Source: CAYMCO01 sp964388955 (GTDB lineage Bacteria; Chloroflexota; Anaerolineae; Anaerolineales; E44-bin32). From it: a DNA stretch of 64,000 nt. Made by a program: the position numbers and the translations under genes. The stretch is taken from the NCBI GenBank assembly GCA_964388955.1, contig CAYMCO010000008.1:62001-126000 (forward strand), written 5' to 3'. Shown here piece after piece: positions 53,034 through 62,243 of this stretch (position 1 is the stretch's first letter; each line of letters starts with the position of its first letter). A model generated the notes under the pieces. It was not told where the DNA came from. It was given only the letters and a program-made list of their open reading frames with translations, and made no database searches.

Positions 53034-53864
53034 ATGAACTTTCCCACTTTTTCATGGGATTCGATCCTTTCCAGCGTTCTCGGTTTCCTGCCCAGGTTGG
53101 GCGCGGCGGCGCTTGTCTATGTCGTCGCCCGCCTGATCTCCAGTTGGGCTACAAACGGGGTTCGCAGGGCCATGGAGCGCCGGAAGCAGGATCCTGAGCT
53201 GATTCTGTTGATGGAGATGCTCACCCGTTGGGGCGTGCTTGCGCTGGGCATCGTCCTCGCCTTGGAGCAGCTCGCGCCTGGGCGCCTATCGGGGCTCGTG
53301 GCCGGGTTGGGGATCGCCGGATTCACGATCGGCTTTGCTCTCCAGGATGTGGCCAAGAATTTTGTGGCCGGTCTCCTCTTGTTGATCCTGCAGCCCTTCG
53401 GTATCGGGGATGCGATCCAGGTGGACGGACATGCAGGCTCTGTGCTCAATATCACCCTGCGATCGACAGATCTGCGCACATGGGACGGGCTGCATGTCAT
53501 CATCCCCAACACCGATGTGTTTGTCAATCCGATCATCAATTATTCCAGAGGCGGGCAGCGCCGTCTTGAAATCGATGTCGGTGTGGCCTACGACCTGGAT
53601 CTGGATCGGGTCACGCGGGTCACCTTGGAGGCGCTGAAGAAACTGCCCGGCGTGCTCTCCGACCCCGCCCCCCAGGTGGTGTTCTCCAACTTCGGCGGCT
53701 CGGCGATCGAATTCAAACTCTACTACTGGATCGACACCACCGTGACGGACTATCTCGCCGCTCAGAATGGCGGATACAAGGTCCTGAAAGATGCCTACGA
53801 GCGGGAGTCGATCGAAATGCCTTTCCCCACCCAGACAATACGGATGGCGCAAGGAGGGGACTGA
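53034..53864 (+). CDS. Small-conductance mechanosensitive channel (MscS family)
   Basis: A 276-residue channel that opens on membrane tension during osmotic downshock. Two to three transmembrane segments precede the pore helix region GLVAGLGIAGFTIGFALQDVAKNFVAG, followed by the beta domain with QPFGIGDAIQVDGHAGSVLNI and the signature HVIIPNTDVFVNPIINYS. ATG 53034 has GAGGGA upstream. It is divergent from the GT2 gene with starts two bases apart. It ends nine bases before the convergent oligopeptide ATPase gene. Confidence 0.9.
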   Translation: MNFPTFSWDSILSSVLGFLPRLGAAALVYVVARLISSWATNGVRRAMERRKQDPELILLMEMLTRWGVLALGIVLALEQLAPGRLSGLVAGLGIAGFTIGFALQDVAKNFVAGLLLLILQPFGIGDAIQVDGHAGSVLNITLRSTDLRTWDGLHVIIPNTDVFVNPIINYSRGGQRRLEIDVGVAYDLDLDRVTRVTLEALKKLPGVLSDPAPQVVFSNFGGSAIEFKLYYWIDTTVTDYLAAQNGGYKVLKDAYERESIEMPFPTQTIRMAQGGD

Positions 53865-53873
53865 TAGGATCGA

Positions 53874-54914
53874 TTAGATCTTGTAGGTCGCGCCTTCCGG
53901 AATTTCGCCTTCGTGTCCCGCGGGGGGGTTGACCAGATGGCAGGCAGCCAGATGCCCCGTCTTGGCCGGCAAATTCACGGGGTCAAGCTCGAAACAGATG
54001 TCCACCGCGACAGGGCAACGGGTGTTGAAATTGCATCCCTTTGGGGGATTGGCCGGGCTGGGGATGTCCCCCTTCAGAATGATCCGCTTTCGCTCCTGAG
54101 AAAAATCCGGATCTGGCACCGGCACTGCCGACATCAGCGCCTGGGTATATGGGTGCAGCGGATTGAGGTAGATCTCGTCCCGGTCCGCCAACTCGACTAT
54201 TCTCCCCAAGTACATCACCGCAATGCGGTCGCTGATGTGGCGCACCATACTCAGGTCGTGGGCGATGAAGAGGTACGTCAGCCCCAGCTTGTTCTGCAGC
54301 TCCTCCAGCAAATTGACTACCTGCGCTTGGATCGAGACGTCCAGAGACGAGATCGGCTCATCGCATATGATCAGGTCCGGCACCAACGCCAGGGCGCGGG
54401 CGATGCCAATGCGCTGGCGCTGACCTCCCGAGAACTCATGTGGATAACGGTTGATGAAGTTGGGATTGAGCCCCACCATGCGCAATATTTCCTGGACGCG
54501 CTCTCTGCGCTCCTGTCGATTACCTTCGCCGTGCACTTCCAACGGCGCGCCGATGATGGCCCCCACGGTCTTGCGCGGGTTCAAGGAGGCGTAGGGATCC
54601 TGAAAGATCATCTGCATCCTGCGCCGCATATGACGGATCTCCTCCCTGGACAAAGTGGTGAGGTCGATGCCGTCGAATATGATCTGCCCGTCCGTCGGTT
54701 CATACAGGTGAAGGATGGTGCGGCCCACCGTGGTTTTTCCGCAGCCGGTCTCGCCCACCAGGCCCAAGGTCTCTCCTTCGATAACGTCAAAAGTAACGCC
54801 ATCCACTGCCTTGATGTCTCCAACGTGCCGGGGGAGGACCGCGCCGCGGCTGATGGGAAAGTACTTCTTCAGGTTCCTGATTTCGACCAGCGGTGTATCG
54901 CTAGCAACCATCAT
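53874..54914 (-). CDS. dppF: Peptide/opine ABC transporter ATPase, DppF/OppF type
   Basis: A 346-residue ATPase of the dipeptide/oligopeptide (PepT) uptake family. Walker A GETGCGKTTVGR, Q loop IFQDPYASLNPRK, signature FSGGQRQRIGIARAL and Walker B LIICDEPISSLD are complete. The C-terminal oligopeptide domain has the Cys cluster CNFNTRCPVAVDIC that in some homologues binds an Fe-S cluster. ATG at 54914 overlaps the dppD stop by four bases. It is the last gene of the operon A-B-C-D-F. Confidence 0.92.
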   Translation of the reverse strand: MMVASDTPLVEIRNLKKYFPISRGAVLPRHVGDIKAVDGVTFDVIEGETLGLVGETGCGKTTVGRTILHLYEPTDGQIIFDGIDLTTLSREEIRHMRRRMQMIFQDPYASLNPRKTVGAIIGAPLEVHGEGNRQERRERVQEILRMVGLNPNFINRYPHEFSGGQRQRIGIARALALVPDLIICDEPISSLDVSIQAQVVNLLEELQNKLGLTYLFIAHDLSMVRHISDRIAVMYLGRIVELADRDEIYLNPLHPYTQALMSAVPVPDPDFSQERKRIILKGDIPSPANPPKGCNFNTRCPVAVDICFELDPVNLPAKTGHLAACHLVNPPAGHEGEIPEGATYKI

Positions 54915-55903
54915 CCAATCCTTTCGGCCACCCGCGTCCATTCCCAGCAAGCGGTGATATGGTCGGGGGAATCCGTCACCTCCAGGGCGGGATTCTCGTC
55001 GCGGCAGCGGGGCACAGCGAAGGGGCAGCGAGGCTCAAAGGGGCAGCCGGTCGGGAGGTTCAGCAGGTCGGGTGGGAGCCCAGGGATGGAGACCAGCAGC
55101 GTGCCCGGAGGTTCGTCCAGCCGCGGCAGTGAGCCGAGCAGGCCGACGGTATAGGGGTGGCGTGGATGATGATATACATCTCTTACCCCGCCGCGCTCCA
55201 CAATGAAGCCGGCGTACATCACATTGATGGTTTTCGCCATGTCGGCGACCACCCCCAGATCGTGGGTGATCCACATGACCGCCATGCCGAGTTCCTCTTG
55301 CAGCCGTTTCACCAGGTCCACGATCTGCGCTTGGATGGTCACGTCGAGGGCGGTGGTGGGCTCGTCGGCGATGAGCAGTTCGGGGTCGCAGGAAAGCGCC
55401 ATGGCGATCATGGCGCGCTGCCGCATCCCGCCGGAGAACTGGTGTGGATAGTCGTCCAGTCGAGCGGTTGCATCGGGGATCCCCACCATGTCGAGCAGTT
55501 CTATCGAGCGGTCCTTGGCCTCGTCGCGCCGCACGTCCATATGGATCATGAGCGCCTCTTCGATCTGATATCCGACGCTGTAGGCGGGGTTGAGGGAGGA
55601 CATCGGGTCCTGGAAGACCATAGCGATCTCCCTCCCGCGCACATGGCGGATTTCATCCTCGCTCACCTGCATCAGGTCGCGGCCGTTGAACCACACCTCC
55701 CCGCTTACGATCTTGCCCGGCGGGTCGGGGATCAGCCGCATGATGGAAAGGGCGTGCACGCTCTTGCCGCAGCCGCTCTCGCCCACCACACCAAGCGTCT
55801 CGCCGCGCGCCATGTCGTAGGAGAGGCCGTTTACCGCCTGCACCACGCCGTCCTGGGTATAGAAGCGGGTCTCTAGATCCTTTATCTGCAGCAAAGTCTC
55901 CAC
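54911..55903 (-). CDS. dppD: Peptide/opine ABC transporter ATPase, DppD/OppD type
   Basis: A 330-residue partner ATPase. Walker A GESGCGKSVHAL, Q loop VFQDPMSSLNPAY, signature FSGGMRQRAMIAMAL and Walker B LLIADEPTTALD are present, with the C-terminal CPFEPRCPFAVPRC Cys segment. It couples with dppF by an ATGA overlap. The start at 55903 leaves a 146-base gap to dppC, the largest gap in the transporter operon. Confidence 0.92.
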   Translation of the reverse strand: METLLQIKDLETRFYTQDGVVQAVNGLSYDMARGETLGVVGESGCGKSVHALSIMRLIPDPPGKIVSGEVWFNGRDLMQVSEDEIRHVRGREIAMVFQDPMSSLNPAYSVGYQIEEALMIHMDVRRDEAKDRSIELLDMVGIPDATARLDDYPHQFSGGMRQRAMIAMALSCDPELLIADEPTTALDVTIQAQIVDLVKRLQEELGMAVMWITHDLGVVADMAKTINVMYAGFIVERGGVRDVYHHPRHPYTVGLLGSLPRLDEPPGTLLVSIPGLPPDLLNLPTGCPFEPRCPFAVPRCRDENPALEVTDSPDHITACWEWTRVAERIG

Positions 55904-56049
55904 GAAAGCATCACTTTCTTACGCAGCCGGGAAACGCAGTCTCATTGGGTGTGCGCGTTCTGGTGTCGGGCGCCGGTGGCCGAATCCCCACGGGCGACAC
56001 GGGGGATGCGAACTTCTGGCAGATCACCCGACCGATCGGGCGCGGAGGC

Positions 56050-56982
56050 TCAGTGCAGCCGCGGATCCAGGGCATCCCGCAGCCCGTCCCCCAGCAGATT
56101 GAAACCGAGCACCAGGAACATGATCGAGACCCCCGGGAAGAACACCATCCAAGGGGAGGTGAAAATATGGCTCTTGTTGCGGCTGAGCATCAGCCCCCAC
56201 TCCGGTGTGGGCGGTTGCGCGCCCAACCCCAGGAATCCCAGCCCTGCTGCATCCAAAATGGCCGTGGCGATGCCCAAGGATGCGGCCACGATGATGGGGG
56301 ACAAGGTATTGGGAATCACCTCGCTGACCAGCACGCGCTGGGCGCGCATCCCGACGGATTGGGCGGCCAGCACATAGTCCCGCCCCTTCTCGCCCAGCAC
56401 CGTGGCCCGGGTGATGCGCGCATAGGTGGGAATCGACACGATTCCCACCGCCAGCATTGCGTTGAACAACCCCGGGCCGATGACCCCGACGATGACCAGG
56501 GCGAGCAGGATAGTGGGGAACGCCAGCATAATGTCCATCAGGCGCATGATCACGGTGTCCACGACGCCTCCGACATATCCAGCAATGGCGCCCAGGCTGG
56601 CGCCGATGAATATGGCGAAGCTGACCGCGAAAACGCCCACCAGAATGGAGACGCGCGCGCCGTAGATGATCAAGCTGAGCATATCCCGGCCCAACTCATC
56701 GGTGCCCATGGGGTGCTGCAAGGAGGGGGGCAGCTTGCTATCGCGCGGATAGACCCGGAAGATTCCGTCCTCATTGGGATCCTGGGTGGCGAGCAAAGGG
56801 GCGAACAAGGCGGTGAGAATCACGATCCCAATGACCACCATGCCCACAATCGCCAGCTTGTTTCTCAGCAGGCTGCGGAGCGCGTCCCGCCATGGCGACC
56901 TGGGCCGGCCGATATCGAAAGCCTGCTCTTGAAGAGCAGCCTCAGTCTGCTGGTAATCCCGGAATAGGTCTCTGCGGTCCAT
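56050..56982 (-). CDS. dppC: Peptide ABC transporter permease, DppC type
   Basis: A 310-residue inner-membrane subunit with an N-terminal cytoplasmic helix (WRDALRSLLRNKLAIVGM), then six transmembrane segments, and the EAA loop motif around AARSVGMRAQRVL-like sequence (QSVGMRAQRVLVSEVIPN). It forms the translocation pore with DppB. The gene starts three bases after the dppB stop, indicating tight coupling. Confidence 0.92.
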   Translation of the reverse strand: MDRRDLFRDYQQTEAALQEQAFDIGRPRSPWRDALRSLLRNKLAIVGMVVIGIVILTALFAPLLATQDPNEDGIFRVYPRDSKLPPSLQHPMGTDELGRDMLSLIIYGARVSILVGVFAVSFAIFIGASLGAIAGYVGGVVDTVIMRLMDIMLAFPTILLALVIVGVIGPGLFNAMLAVGIVSIPTYARITRATVLGEKGRDYVLAAQSVGMRAQRVLVSEVIPNTLSPIIVAASLGIATAILDAAGLGFLGLGAQPPTPEWGLMLSRNKSHIFTSPWMVFFPGVSIMFLVLGFNLLGDGLRDALDPRLH

Positions 56983-56985
56983 GGC

Positions 56986-57987
56986 TCAGTTATATCGGAT
57001 GCGCGGGTTGAACCACGCGTAGGAGATGTCGACGATCAAATTGACCCCCACGAAGACCAGCGCGAACACCAGCACGGCCGTCTGGACCACCGGGAAGTTG
57101 CGCGCCACGATGGCGTTCACGACCCAGCGGCCCATCCCCGGCCAGGCGAAGATGGTCTCCGTGAGGATGGCGCCCGCGAGCAGAAGCCCGACCTGCAGTC
57201 CGATCACGGTGACAACCGGGAGCATGGCGTTCTTGAGCGCGTGGCGGGTCACCACCAGGCGTTCGCGCAGGCCCTTGGCGCGTGCTGTGCGGATATAGTC
57301 CTCACCCAGCACCTCCAACATGGCGGAGCGGGTGATGCGGGCGATAAAGGCGGTGGGGATTGTGGCCAGGGCGATGGCCGGCAGCACCAGATGGTCTAGG
57401 GCGCTCAGCAGGGCCGGGATATTCCCCGTCAGCAGACTATCGATGACATAGAAATTGGTGATCGTGTTGAGTTCGATGCTCGGATCGATCCTCCCCGAAG
57501 TGGGGAACCAGCCAAGGCGCAGGGCGAAAACGTAGAGCAGCATCAGCCCCAGCCAGAAGATGGGCATCGATACTCCGACCAGCGCGCCGAAAGTGGTTCC
57601 CAGATCGATGAACGTGTTATGAAAATAGCCTGCCAGCATTCCCAAGGGAATGCCGACCAGAATGGCGATGATAATTGCAGATGAAGCCAGCTCAATCGTG
57701 GCCGGAAAGAAGAGCTTCAATTCGGAGACCACAGGGGTGCGCGTCATGATCGAGGTGCCGAGATCGCCTTGAGATAGGCGCACCAAGAAGCGGAAATACT
57801 GCACCGGCAGCGGATCGTCGAGGCCCAGGCGTTCTCGCAGCGCGGCCCGCATCTCTGGCGTAGCGTGTTCGCCCGCCATGGCAGCGGCGGGATCCCCGGT
57901 CATCAAGAGCATGCTGTAGGCCAGGAAGGTCACCCCGATGAGGACCGGGATGGCGAGCAGCAGCCGGCGGAGGGTGTATTGCGCCAT
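56986..57987 (-). CDS. dppB: Peptide ABC transporter permease, DppB type
   Basis: A 333-residue permease: MAQYTLRRLLLAIPVLIGVTF is the usual N-terminal helix, followed by the GLDDPLPVQYFRFL segment, five further helices and the EAA loop EDYIRTARAKGLRERLVV. The ATG at 57987 is chosen because homology begins there. It follows the binding-protein gene by 122 bases containing a strong hairpin (58062-58089). Confidence 0.92.
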   Translation of the reverse strand: MAQYTLRRLLLAIPVLIGVTFLAYSMLLMTGDPAAAMAGEHATPEMRAALRERLGLDDPLPVQYFRFLVRLSQGDLGTSIMTRTPVVSELKLFFPATIELASSAIIIAILVGIPLGMLAGYFHNTFIDLGTTFGALVGVSMPIFWLGLMLLYVFALRLGWFPTSGRIDPSIELNTITNFYVIDSLLTGNIPALLSALDHLVLPAIALATIPTAFIARITRSAMLEVLGEDYIRTARAKGLRERLVVTRHALKNAMLPVVTVIGLQVGLLLAGAILTETIFAWPGMGRWVVNAIVARNFPVVQTAVLVFALVFVGVNLIVDISYAWFNPRIRYN

Positions 57988-58061
57988 TTCAGATCCATTC
58001 TCTCCCCCGGATTGGCATCCGATCGATCCCAAAGAATGGGCTCATGCGAAAGGGGGGTAAA

Positions 58062-58089
58062 CACCGGGGGGACGCCAGTCCCCCCGGTG
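58062..58089 (-). terminator. Strong intercistronic hairpin between dppA and dppB
   Basis: CACCGGGGGGAC-tggc-GTCCCCCCGGTG, a perfect 12-bp stem just after the binding-protein stop codon. Only three T follow on the minus strand. It may partly terminate or protect the upstream message, raising dppA expression over the permease genes. Confidence 0.6.
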
Positions 58090-58109
58090 AGTTTTGCGCG
58101 GTGGCGTGC

Positions 58110-59858
58110 CTACTGCATGGTGTGGTTGAAGCTGGTGTCGGCGCCGCAGAAGAACACGCACAGGAAGTTGTCGGGGTCGCCGTTGTCGCCCACCCACCCG
58201 AGCATGAACAGGTCATGCTTGGTGCCGTCCTCCTCCAGGTCGCTCAGGTATGGATCGGGCCAGGCAGGCGAGACGATCTCGGTGTTGATCCCGATATCCG
58301 CCAGGTTGGCCTGCATGAACTCCCCGGTCTGCTGCGGGAAGGGGAAGTAGGCGCGGGAGACCGGCATCACATAGAAGACCGCGGTGTCCGGAATCTCCAC
58401 GCCCTCATCGATGGCCGCTTGCAGGTATTCGCGCGCCAGGTCCGGATCGTAAGGATAATCCTCGATCTGGTCGTTAAATCCCCACAGGCTCGGCGGCTCG
58501 AACTCCTTCGCCGGTTCCGCGTCTCCCGGGTAGATGGCATCGATGATGCCCTGCTTGTCGATCGCGTGGGCGATTGCCAGACGGACGTTCAGGTTCTGCA
58601 GCCATTCCTTGGCGAAGTTCAGACCCAGGTATCCGACGTTGAAGGCGGGGTTGTAGACCACCTGCAGGTTGGGATCATCCTGGGCAGCGGCGATGTCGTC
58701 GGCGCCGGGGCTGGCCCACAGGCTGAGGCCGTCGATGTCGCCGGCCTGCAGCGCCAGGAATGCGGCCGAGGTGTCGGGGATCACCCGGTAGATCAGGGTG
58801 TCGATGGTCGCCGGTTCACCCCAGTAGTTGTCGTTCTTTGTCAGCGTGATGTGGTCTTCCTTGACCCACTCGGACAGCATGAACGGCCCGGTGCCCACAG
58901 CGTGTCCTTCGGCGGTGCCGTAGATGTCGCCTTGCTCCATCACCGCGGTCGGACTGGCGAAGCGGAAGTTCTCCATGGTCAGGGTGTTCAACAGGCTGGC
59001 GTTGGGGACGCTGAGGGTCAGTTTTACGGTGTAGTCATCGACCTTCTCAATGCCGGCCAGGACGCTGTTAGGATCGCCCTTGAAGCCCTGGAACATGTAG
59101 TCCCAGTAGATGAACTGGTCCTCACCCAGATTGTAGGGGTTGTCCAGATCCCACCAGCGCTCGAAGTTGAAGACCACCGCGTCGGCGTTGAAGGGGGTCC
59201 CATCGTGGAACGTCACGCCCTGACGCAGATGGAAGGTCCACTCCAAGCCGTCATCGGAGACATCCCAGGACTCCGCCAGGGCCGGGATGGGCGTGGTGGT
59301 GCCAGGCTCGAACTCAGTCAAGCCATCATAGATATGCGTGGCCGGTGCGAGACTGTTGGCGCTGGTCTCCAGCGCAGGGTCCAGGGTGCCCGCGTCGGCG
59401 GATTGGGCGAAGACGAAGGTATTGCTCCCTTCCACCGTCACATAGGTCCACACCTCGCGCACGGGGCTGGGCACGTAACCGCTGACGGTGGCGCGCAGCA
59501 GTGTGGGCGGCGTGCGGTTCACGACCGGGACGCTGATGGCGCGCTCGTGGATCAGCAGGTTCGCTTCTTCATACATCGACTTGCGGGTGTCGAAGTCCGT
59601 CTCGGCGACGGCGTCACGGAGCAGTTGGGCGATTTCCTCATCCGGCGGTGCGCCGACGGGCTGGCCCATCGCTTCGGTCGGTGGTGCCGCAGTGGGCTCC
59701 ATCGGCGCTTCCGTGGGGGGCACCTCCGTGGGCTGCGCCGGTGCCTCGGTCGGGGCCGCGGGCGCCTCGGTTGGTGTGGCGGCCGGGCCGCAGGCGGCGA
59801 GCAGCATGCTGATCGACACAAGCAGGCCGAGCAATGTAAAGGTAAATCGGCGTTTCAC
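58110..59858 (-). CDS. dppA: Family 5 extracellular solute-binding lipoprotein, apparently circularly permuted
   Basis: A 582-residue peptide-binding lipoprotein. Signal sequence with lipobox LLAAC, then a TEAP-repeat linker. Residues about 70-145 (PDEEIAQLLRDAVAETDFDT, RKSMYEEANLLIHERAISVP, VSGYVPSPVREVWTYV) match the segment normally at the C-terminus of SBP_bac_5 proteins. The usual N-terminal part follows (FAQSADAGTLDPALETSANS, LAPATHIYDGLTEF, TFHLRQGVTFHDG). The protein ends at HDLFMLGWVGDNGDPDNFLC… without the final segment. Start GTG 59858 has GGAGGAG close upstream. First gene of the transporter operon. Confidence 0.85.
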   Translation of the reverse strand: MKRRFTFTLLGLLVSISMLLAACGPAATPTEAPAAPTEAPAQPTEVPPTEAPMEPTAAPPTEAMGQPVGAPPDEEIAQLLRDAVAETDFDTRKSMYEEANLLIHERAISVPVVNRTPPTLLRATVSGYVPSPVREVWTYVTVEGSNTFVFAQSADAGTLDPALETSANSLAPATHIYDGLTEFEPGTTTPIPALAESWDVSDDGLEWTFHLRQGVTFHDGTPFNADAVVFNFERWWDLDNPYNLGEDQFIYWDYMFQGFKGDPNSVLAGIEKVDDYTVKLTLSVPNASLLNTLTMENFRFASPTAVMEQGDIYGTAEGHAVGTGPFMLSEWVKEDHITLTKNDNYWGEPATIDTLIYRVIPDTSAAFLALQAGDIDGLSLWASPGADDIAAAQDDPNLQVVYNPAFNVGYLGLNFAKEWLQNLNVRLAIAHAIDKQGIIDAIYPGDAEPAKEFEPPSLWGFNDQIEDYPYDPDLAREYLQAAIDEGVEIPDTAVFYVMPVSRAYFPFPQQTGEFMQANLADIGINTEIVSPAWPDPYLSDLEEDGTKHDLFMLGWVGDNGDPDNFLCVFFCGADTSFNHTMQ

Positions 59859-60406
59859 GTCACTCCTCCTTCTGAAGGATTTGTGTTCCAATTCTATCGG
59901 TGTGCAATTCGAGGGTATATCATCGCAAGGTCCCGGTGACCACCTCCCTCCAGCCTGTTTCGAACGACGATGAGAAATGTGTAAGGAGCTTCCCAATCCT
60001 TTATGTTGGCTGCCGGTCTGTCCGTCGCCTGAGGTATGGGAAGCTGTAGGAAACGTGTGGCCATTGTAGTATTAGTACTGGAGTCCGTCAATGGCGGTTC
60101 AAGTCGGGGGGTGCTGGAGAGCGGGGTATCTGGGAAGCAGGGAGGGCCGGGGGGGGGCCGGGGCGCTGCGGTGCAGGCGGGAGCAGGGGAGCAGGGGCGA
60201 ACAGACGGCTGAATGTTGCAGGTTGGAAGGCTGCACGTTCGCACGTTTCCACGTTCAAACGTGATGACGTTCCAACGTGAAAACGGCTTTGTCGCTCCTC
60301 GTTGGTCGGTGGTCATCGATCGGCGCTCAGCGTAAGGCCTGTGGACTGCGGCCTGGCGCTCATCCCGCACTGCGCATACCGCAAAACGTATCGCGCATTG
60401 CCTGCT
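59859..60406. other. Intergenic region with composite repeat
   Basis: Upstream of dppA. Contains purine-rich GGGAGCAGGGGAGCAGG and ACGTTC/ACGTTT palindromic blocks (about 60160-60275), an inverted relative of the element at 42600-42800. No gene; a dppA promoter could not be fixed. Confidence 0.5.
60160..60275 (-). repeat. Composite intergenic repeat, copy 2
   Basis: On the minus strand it shows the same order as 42650-42800: ACGTT-type palindromes followed by C-rich CTGCTCCCCTGCTCC units. Confidence 0.6.
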
Positions 60407-61207
60407 CTAAGTTCCCCACGCGAGCCAAAGGAGGACCGCGATGAGCGCGCCCATCGCCGTGGCCGCCGCATTGACGACGTCGTTGTTCAGCCAGCGCCAG
60501 CCGCGCAAGTGCCGGGTGGTGTGACCGCAGGTGTGAGCAGGGTGGCGTTCGGTCTCCTGCTGACAGCCTGGACAGAAATAGATCGCCTGGAGGGTTGCCC
60601 CGAGCAGGCTGTCCAGCAGCGACCCGCCCAACCCCGCGACAAGCGCCGCTCCCGCCAGGCGCGGCGCGCCGGCCATAAGCCCGGCCAGACCGGAAAGCAG
60701 GGCAGCGCCAGCCAGGGAGGCCAATAGGCCGAGGGGGGAGACTGCCCCCGAGGTACCGGCGGGGGCGGGGCGCAGGTCCGTGATGCGGCGCGGTGGGCGC
60801 CGGCTGAGCACTCCCAGCTCGGTCGCCCATGTGTCCGCGCCGGCGGCCGCCAGGGCCCCGGCCACTCCCGCCAACCAGATCGCCTCCGGCCTCAGGCCGA
60901 ACAGCGCCGCGAAGAGGGAGGATACCCCGCCATTGGCGAGCACCTGACCCGCGTCGCGCCGGCCGCCTTTGGCGAAGGCCGCCTGAATCCGCTTTTTCGA
61001 GGGGCCGGCCAGACGGGTAAGCAAGCTGGAGGGGAGGAAGAAAGCGATCAGCAGGACGGCCGGGGCCAACCCGCCGACGGCAAAGTGCACCGCTCCGACA
61101 ACCGCGGCGGCAAGCAAGCCACTCCGGGAGAGGAAGCCGGCTCGATAGGCCGCGAAGGAGATGGAAAGGGCCAGCACGATGCCCAGTGCGGCGCGCCCCG
61201 CGGTCAC
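60407..61207 (-). CDS. DUF92 (TIGR00297) membrane protein
   Basis: A 266-residue polytopic membrane protein of the DUF92 family. Characteristic parts are KRIQAAFAKGGRRDAGQVLANGG, the AAAGADTWATELGVLSRRPP segment and SLLDSLLGATLQA (quoted in parts). Two CxxC-like elements (CPGCQQE, HTCGH) near the C-terminus resemble a small zinc site. The family includes phytyl-phosphate kinase VTE6 homologues, but bacterial roles are unproven. GTG 61207 is the likely start; the frame extends upstream without similarity. Confidence 0.8.
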   Translation of the reverse strand: MTAGRAALGIVLALSISFAAYRAGFLSRSGLLAAAVVGAVHFAVGGLAPAVLLIAFFLPSSLLTRLAGPSKKRIQAAFAKGGRRDAGQVLANGGVSSLFAALFGLRPEAIWLAGVAGALAAAGADTWATELGVLSRRPPRRITDLRPAPAGTSGAVSPLGLLASLAGAALLSGLAGLMAGAPRLAGAALVAGLGGSLLDSLLGATLQAIYFCPGCQQETERHPAHTCGHTTRHLRGWRWLNNDVVNAAATAMGALIAVLLWLAWGT

Positions 61208-61286
61208 GCTTCGCCCGCCTGCCTGTGGATAGAACGTGGGTAAGCTGTGGAAAAGTATGCCATGACGGTGGATAACCGGCGCGCGG

Positions 61287-62192
61287 TCATCCCGCGGCGA
61301 GAAGGTGCAGGGATGCCCCCCAGAAGAGCAGCCCCACCGCCGCCCCGACGCTCCACAGCAGATACGCGAGGGAGAAATCGCGCTCATTTCGGACCAGCCA
61401 GCCTCCGACGAGGGCGTCGAGCGCCCAGATTAGGCCGCCGATCATGGGCAGCAGCAGCAGTCTCCCCCCCGGCGCCATTGTGGTGGGGTCGCCCGCTGGG
61501 TTGAACCCGAAGGGCACCGCCCCAGATAGGCGAGGCACGGTGAAGGAGAGGAAGGCAAGCAAGCTCAGGGGGAGGACCAGCCCCGCCAGGATGAGCCAGC
61601 GCGCTGGGGCGTTGGACCAGATTTGCCCGACCAGCAGGTCCGGGCGCTGGGAGATGGCGGGGGCGGGTTCAAGGGAACCGGCCTGCAGCGCTTTGGAGAA
61701 GTGCTCCTGGAAGGCACGCGGATCTCGGGGGGTGATGGCCAGTGTGCGCTCGCTAGTCTCGATGATCGTCACCCCGAGGCGCAGGTTGGCGGCGAAGAAT
61801 TCCACCTCACCCAGGCCTTCAACCTCCTTCCGGCCCGTGGCGCAGCCCGGCCACCAAGCCCCCGCTCCGGGACGCCAGGGCAGGTGGATCTCCTTCAGGT
61901 GGCTAACCGCCGCGACGGCGCCGATCGGGATTTGCTCCTCGGCCAGGCCCCACGTGATGCCGATCCGCTCGCGGTCCATCCGATAGCGGGCGGTCAGCAG
62001 GCCGTAAAGGTGATAGCAGATTACGGCTGCCGCTGGCATTCCCAGCAGTGGCAGAACGACCCACAAGATGAGCCAGGGGGAGATTTCCGAGGTGGCGAGC
62101 AGGTAGAGGCTGATCGAGGTCAGGCCCAGGGCGACGAACAACAGCGCGCTGCCGAAGGTCAGCCCTAGCCGGCGAGGCGGATAGAAGTCCAT
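61287..62192 (-). CDS. Membrane protein with bacterial PH-like domain
   Basis: A 301-residue protein with two N-terminal transmembrane helices (ALLFVALGLTSISLYLLA, PWLILWVVLPLLGMPAAAV). Next comes a soluble region (YRMDRERIGITWGLAEEQIP, TLAITPRDPRAFQEHF) that resembles bacterial PH-domain (YdbT-like) proteins, then three to four further helices. ATG 62192 gives MDFYPPRRLGL. The role is unknown. It lies between ilvE and the DUF92 gene on the same strand. Confidence 0.65.
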   Translation of the reverse strand: MDFYPPRRLGLTFGSALLFVALGLTSISLYLLATSEISPWLILWVVLPLLGMPAAAVICYHLYGLLTARYRMDRERIGITWGLAEEQIPIGAVAAVSHLKEIHLPWRPGAGAWWPGCATGRKEVEGLGEVEFFAANLRLGVTIIETSERTLAITPRDPRAFQEHFSKALQAGSLEPAPAISQRPDLLVGQIWSNAPARWLILAGLVLPLSLLAFLSFTVPRLSGAVPFGFNPAGDPTTMAPGGRLLLLPMIGGLIWALDALVGGWLVRNERDFSLAYLLWSVGAAVGLLFWGASLHLLAAG

Positions 62193-62243
62193 GGCACGTC
62201 TAGGCACCTGAACCCGGGCGCCCACGCATCCCCGAGCGCCCAG

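Noticed and set aside
58044..59939. 631-codon plus-strand open frame opposite dppA
   Set aside because: Antisense of the solute-binding protein; no signal peptide or domain of its own.
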